A stretch of DNA of 64,000 bases from Acanthaster planci (taxonomy: Eukaryota; Echinodermata; Asteroidea; Valvatida; Acanthasteridae): the NCBI RefSeq assembly GCF_001949145.1, contig NW_019091376.1, positions 1,730,314 to 1,794,313 of the forward strand, in the 5' to 3' direction. The position numbers and the translations under genes are program-made. This document shows positions 59,339-64,000 of the stretch, piece by piece; position 1 is the stretch's first letter, and each line of letters begins with the position of its first letter. A model generated the notes under the pieces. It was not told the DNA's origin. It was given only the letters and a program-made list of their open reading frames with translations, and searched no databases.

Positions 59339-62231
59339 TCAGTAAATAATGTATTCCTGGGAGCCACCGGATCCGCCAGACACAGCCTGCCTCAGGATCA
59401 TCTCAATGGCCTCCGTAGCTTGCTCTTCTTCCACAGCTACCATCTGAATCTCTTGTATCTCCCCAGGGTGTTCAGCCACAGCCCCCTCAGATCTTTCAGT
59501 GTCCTCTGTCCCCGCCTCCATCCCACCCTCCTGCCTCTGGGGTTGCTGCTGTCTGCCATCTTGTATGACCTGGCAGAGGATGTACTCTTTGCACAGGTCC
59601 TGCCCCGCCTCTCCGACCACTTGGCTGTCGCTGACCACTATCTTTAGATCTTGGCCGTTGCCCTCGGTTGCTGCACTGACCTGCATATTTTGGTCAACTT
59701 CGGTTGCCAGCTGCAAATCCTGGCTGAGTTTGTTGGTTGCCATGTCCATCTCCTCTGCCTCTCTTGTGTCCTCCTGCGTGTCTGGCTTACCACTTGCTTC
59801 ATTCGGGGGCTCCTCTTTATCTGCAAGGAGTCCCGACTGGTGGGAAACTTGGTCAAAGGTGACGTAGTCATCAGCATGCACTTGCCGCATGTGATCCACC
59901 AGCTCTTGATACAGGTCTGTTTTCATTTCTGAGCAGAACTTGCACACATAGACGGCAAATCCGGCATGCTTCTTTGTTCCACGGATGTGCTTGCGCACGT
60001 TCTCGTGGGTGTTGGCACGGTAACTGCAGTATGGGCACTTGTACGGCTTCTCACCGGTGTGGAGTCGTTTGTGTCGGGTCAGGTGGGTGGAAACACGGCC
60101 CATGTAGTTGCAGCCTGGAAAGTCACACTTGAAGGGCTTGGCGCCAGTGTGCTTGCGGAAGTGTCTCGACAACGCCTGCTTGGTGGAGCCAGAGTAACCA
60201 CACACACTACATAGGAACGGCTTCTCATTGGTGTGCTTGCGCATGTGAGTCACCAGTTCCATGCGGAACTTGAACTTGTAAGTGCAGTCAGGGAATGTGC
60301 ATTCATGGATCCGGGATGGTTGGTGCTTCAAGCGAATGTGGGATTTCAGAAGTCCCTGGTTGTAGAACTTCTGTTCGCACAAATGGCAAGCTTCTGTCCG
60401 CTCTCTTTTTGTATGCAGCTTCATGTGATTCTTGAGAATCGACGCCTTGACGGTAACAAAGTTGCAGAGTGAGCACTTGTGGTCCTTGATGCCATAGTGC
60501 CTCTTCATGTGCATTTTCAGGTCTCCTAGTTGGTTGAATCTGAACGGACAAATGTCACAGGCAAATGGTTTCTCACCTGTGTGGATGCGCAGGTGGATCT
60601 TCATGTAAGCCTTGGACAGATGTTTGCCGCATTCTTTGCATGCCTCCAAGCTTCCCCCATCTCGCTCTCGTGGAGGCTTTTCCTGGGCGTGCTCAGTCTT
60701 GACGTGATTCTGTAGCTCCCTCCTCGTCTCAAACTCGGCGTCGCACTTGCTGCATCTGCACTGCTGCTCGTGGCGGATTTTGTGCCTCTGCAGACCCTGC
60801 TCACTGAAGAATCTGACGGGACATTCGTCACACCGGAACACCGAATCTGGGTTGCCACTGCCGATACTCTCCAAGTGCTTGATGGTCCTGAAGTGTTTCA
60901 GCTGCGAGTGCTTGTTGGTGGTAGAAAAGCCACAAGGTTTGCATTGGTAAAGATTCTTCACCTTGGACTTGGCCAAAAGAGTCTCCTCCTCCTCGGTTAA
61001 GGGTATCTTGGGCTTTCTTCCTCTGTTGCTCGTTTTCGATCCGAGGTTCCTCGTGCCTTTTTCATCTTCGCTTTCACTGCCTGTGCCACTTTCACTCCTT
61101 TCTGGCTCGTAAACTGGCACACGCAACCTCTTTGGGTTAACAGGCTGCCGGGTTTTGGCTTTTTTCTTCTCCTGGAGCCCTCCGGGAAAATCTACATACA
61201 AGTGGGACAATAACGGAGGCCGTTTCATCCTACGAGGGCGACCAGATCCCTTTTTCATCTCAGCAGATCCCTCTCCGATAGGGGTGCTTGGAATCTTCTT
61301 GGGGCGCCCTCTTTTCCGTTGCTGTTGATCAAGTTTGCCGTCATTCTGGGTGGCTGTTGATGTTCCCGTTGGTTCTTCAACTGCCATGCTTTTATTGGTG
61401 TCTTCTTCAAGCACATTGTTTGTGCTGGTTTCTTTCTCCTGTGAGATCCCTGAAGGAATCTGAGCAACTGAAATACAAGAAATTTTACAAAAAGGTGAAC
61501 ATTCTTTCTGCTTCATTTAGAACTGTGTTGCACACGTGCAACAGTGCATTGATAAGATCACTGTACCATTGCACATGAAGAAAGTCACTGTGTCCTTCAA
61601 GAATGGCAAGGAAAACGTCCAATCACAAAGGTTTTAAAAGCTTCTGATTCACACACAGTGAATCAAGTTCCAAATTTTGCCAAAACATACCTGAAGCAAA
61701 GTCCAAAAAACTTTGTTCGGCATAAAAAAATTTGCTGAGCAAAAAAAGAAAGGGGAGACCAGCCAAAGAGATGTGATATGCACTGCTAGTGACTGGCCAC
61801 CAGCCAATTTCCACAAGCAATATGCTTTTCACAATGTTAGCTCCTTGGAGTTGACGCCTGATCAGGTCTTCGATATTGACAGTCAGTCAATTTACGGAAA
61901 CAGTGCCAGACAGGGTTAATAAGATAATGAGACAGTTCCGACGGACAGAAGACGGAAATCGGTGTTACATAGGCTCGCACTTGCTTCGCAGCTCACCAAA
62001 AAATCCACACTTTTTTACGGCGGTGACCTGCTGCTCAGTAAATATTTTCTTAGCTAATTTCTGTACACAGTAAGTACCTGTCTCTTCAGTGTCTTCAACT
62101 GCGCCACTTGAGTTTCCATCTTCCTTAGGCTTCCCCAGGCACTTTGACCTCCTGTGCTCAATGTAGTTGTCCAGCCCTACAATCTGGTCATGGCACTTCA
62201 GACAGACATGGAGGTCATCGGGGTCTTCCAT
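59339..62231 (-). CDS. C2H2 zinc-finger protein with AT-hooks
   Basis: Two coding exons on the minus strand: 62231-62078 (51 codons plus one base, donor ACAG|gtacttac) and 61467-59339 (acceptor ttgtatttcag), joined in phase to about 760 aa. Residues 8-31 hold a degenerate finger (HVCLKCHDQIVGLDNYIEH...C). It resembles the N-terminal 'DxHxCxxCxxxFxxLDxxxxHxxxxC' module of ZFP64-type proteins. Three AT-hooks follow (RGRPKK about 104, GRPRR about 127, RGRKPK about 200). Twelve C2H2 fingers run from about 227 to 582, several with TGEKP-like linkers; two (441-463, 499-521) have C-x4-C spacing. The acidic, glutamine-rich tail (about 600-745) suggests a transcriptional-effector region. It is probably a nuclear DNA-binding regulator. 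The ATG at 62231 is chosen because an acceptor (cttggcag, exon from 62244) lies just before it, implying an upstream 5' UTR exon. The orthologue is not assigned. Confidence 0.9.
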
Positions 62232-62244
62232 TATGACCTTTAAC

Positions 62245-64000
62245 CTGCCAAGGATGCACATTAAGTATTGAATGAGGGCAACTTCAAAAGTGCAATATTA
62301 GTTACTTCGTTTTTGACTTTGATGCTTCCATCCTAGAAATAGGGGGAAAAGGACTCACAGTTTTTTGCTGTTGAGAAAGGTGCGCTTGAATGAATTGGAA
62401 ATTAATTAGCTGTGCAGTAACAGGTTATTATTCAAAGTGAAATCTTGGCCAATCCAACTCTAAAGTTTCTTGATGTTCAAAGTTTTATGCTGGAGGATGC
62501 TCGCCTCTGTGCAGTAAGATCACGCCAGTCCTCAATAATATTCGCTTTTTCATTTTGAAAATTGACAAAATTGGAAAACAAATTGTGGCCAGCCACTATC
62601 TCATCCTACACTAATATTCTAAAGCTTATGAAAATTAAGAAATTCCAGGAATAAACTATTAACTCAGAACTAGGAGGAATTCCACCATACTTTTTGCCAA
62701 TCAGAATTTGAATTGATGCTATTAACAACCAATCACATCTGTTCTGAGTCCATTCACATGGCAGTACATCCAGGCCTAATCTTTCATGTACCAAGGACCC
62801 ATGAATATCAACTTATAAAATGTTGGCCCGACAATATTCAGCCCCATGTCCGAATGTTAAAAAAAGGTAGTCTGGCTGTTTCACAACAATCCTGTGTCTA
62901 CCAGTCGACCTTACAGCACAATCTTTTGATCCTCTCACCTTCAGCATATCATCTTTTTCCCAAATTCACGGTTAAGATTGTGAAAGATTTGGTTTGAAAT
63001 TGAGACGTTAAAAACGAGATTTCCACAGGATCAACCAACAGCACAGCATGATCGACTGATCATACACAGCTTGTCATGCTAGTACTCATGTATCCTACAT
63101 ACAGCCTTAAGTTATGGGATTATGATACATTATGAATAGACCAGTAGGCTGACGTCTTTCATGACATACTCTCAATTTCCATCCTATTAGGCATGAACAA
63201 GTGTCTATCTTATTTTGCACTTTGAAATTTTGTAAGACTTCATTGTTAAATAAATTACAACAAATTAACAGCAGCCTACAGCATGAGCAATACCCACTTT
63301 CATGCAATGGCTGTGGAACAATTTCAAAGGTGGAGGGCAATTCATCTGTTCTCGAGTTGTAAAATGCACGGGTGTACAGGAGTCTGAGCTGCCTGCAGGC
63401 ACTACACGTGCGCATTTCCAGTGAAGGTCTGTTGCCTGCTACACGGAGGCCGTGACTGGTACCCGGCTTTCACCCGCTTACTGTCAAGCCGATAACAAAA
63501 TTGCAGTTCTGTTTTTATCGGATGGGGCGCTTCAAACTGACCAATTAAACCCCTATTAGTTACCTCTATAAAAATGTTCATATTTTGTTCAGCTTTATAT
63601 TTCAGTTTATAAACTGAAATTTGCGACACAACCTGCTATTTTATAAGAATATCCTTGGTTAGCATAGAAGGCTTTGTGTAAGCAGAGTTCTTGTACGGGA
63701 ATAAGTTCATCAACAATCTCTCCTTGAAGTGTTTAACATGTTTAATTTATTCATAGAGTTTTATTAGTTAAAGATACACAATATTGTAGGGATCTGATCT
63801 TTATTACAATTAAACATTAACTTTTCTTAAAAATTGAGAAATAAAAAAGAGGATTACATTGCGTGCATGATGATTGTGATGAACAGGCAAGAGCGATGCT
63901 AGTTTGATTGGGAACACAGCATGCCGAGGCAGTACTGGCGTACGCACACAAATCGTGCTGTTTATCGGCCTTTCCTTTTTTTTACTCTTAATACAATAAG
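62245..64000. other. Upstream region of the zinc-finger gene
   Basis: No coding sequence recognised. The zinc-finger transcript probably begins in this interval, because its first coding exon has a 5' splice acceptor. A slightly CpG-richer patch around 63360-63500 is a plausible place for its first exon and promoter, but no clear donor could be fixed. Confidence 0.35.

Noticed and set aside
59420-61000. Many plus- and minus-strand frames over the zinc-finger exon
   Set aside because: They are shadows of the long minus-strand zinc-finger reading frame.

Overview
This is a eukaryotic, gene-sparse, AT-rich window. Genes are split by GT-AG introns, introns and intergenic DNA are long, and decayed transposons are dense and of many kinds. 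The protein matches and the abundant TGTACATGTACA-type palindromes suggest a marine invertebrate, most likely a deuterostome such as an echinoderm or hemichordate. The phylum is an inference.

Five protein-coding loci can be supported. (1) A MAL/plasmolipin-type MARVEL membrane protein on + : two firm 3' exons (25565-25699, 27017-27157) and three tentative 5' exons (11593-11661, 15466-15533, 22088-22199) that join in frame to about 174 aa. (2) MRPL36 on - (36832-37164), the mitochondrial ribosomal protein bL36m. (3) NDUFS6 on + (40298-44524, four exons, 124 aa), the zinc-binding accessory subunit of complex I. Genes 2 and 3 lie head to head, as their human orthologues do, so this looks like an old divergent pair of mitochondrial genes. 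(4) A six-exon gene on + (53412-55935, about 186 aa) encoding a divergent FGF-like beta-trefoil protein. (5) A two-exon C2H2 zinc-finger gene on - (59339-62231, about 760 aa) with one degenerate N-terminal finger, three AT-hooks and twelve further fingers.

Layout: 1-11.5 kb holds no gene, only remnants of LINE, Tc1/mariner and another repeat family. 11.6-27.2 kb is the MARVEL gene with long introns, which contain a LINE 3' end and a tRNA-derived SINE. 27.2-36.8 kb is intergenic with MITEs. 36.8-44.5 kb is the MRPL36/NDUFS6 pair, whose intergenic gap has been filled by at least three inverted-repeat elements. 44.5-53.4 kb is accessory DNA: a LINE fragment, a CpG-rich stretch with a strong donor site, an orphan spliced exon candidate, a solo LTR carrying a CTCF-like motif, and a 0.9 kb TIR element with its own 124-codon ORF. 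53.4-62.2 kb holds the FGF-like and zinc-finger genes in convergent orientation. 62.2-64 kb is probably 5' flank of the zinc-finger gene.

No operon-like, viral, CRISPR or biosynthetic system is present. The most notable content is the conserved mitochondrial gene pair, the divergent FGF-like gene, the ORF-bearing TIR element, and a set of non-autonomous DNA transposons whose target-site duplications can be read directly.
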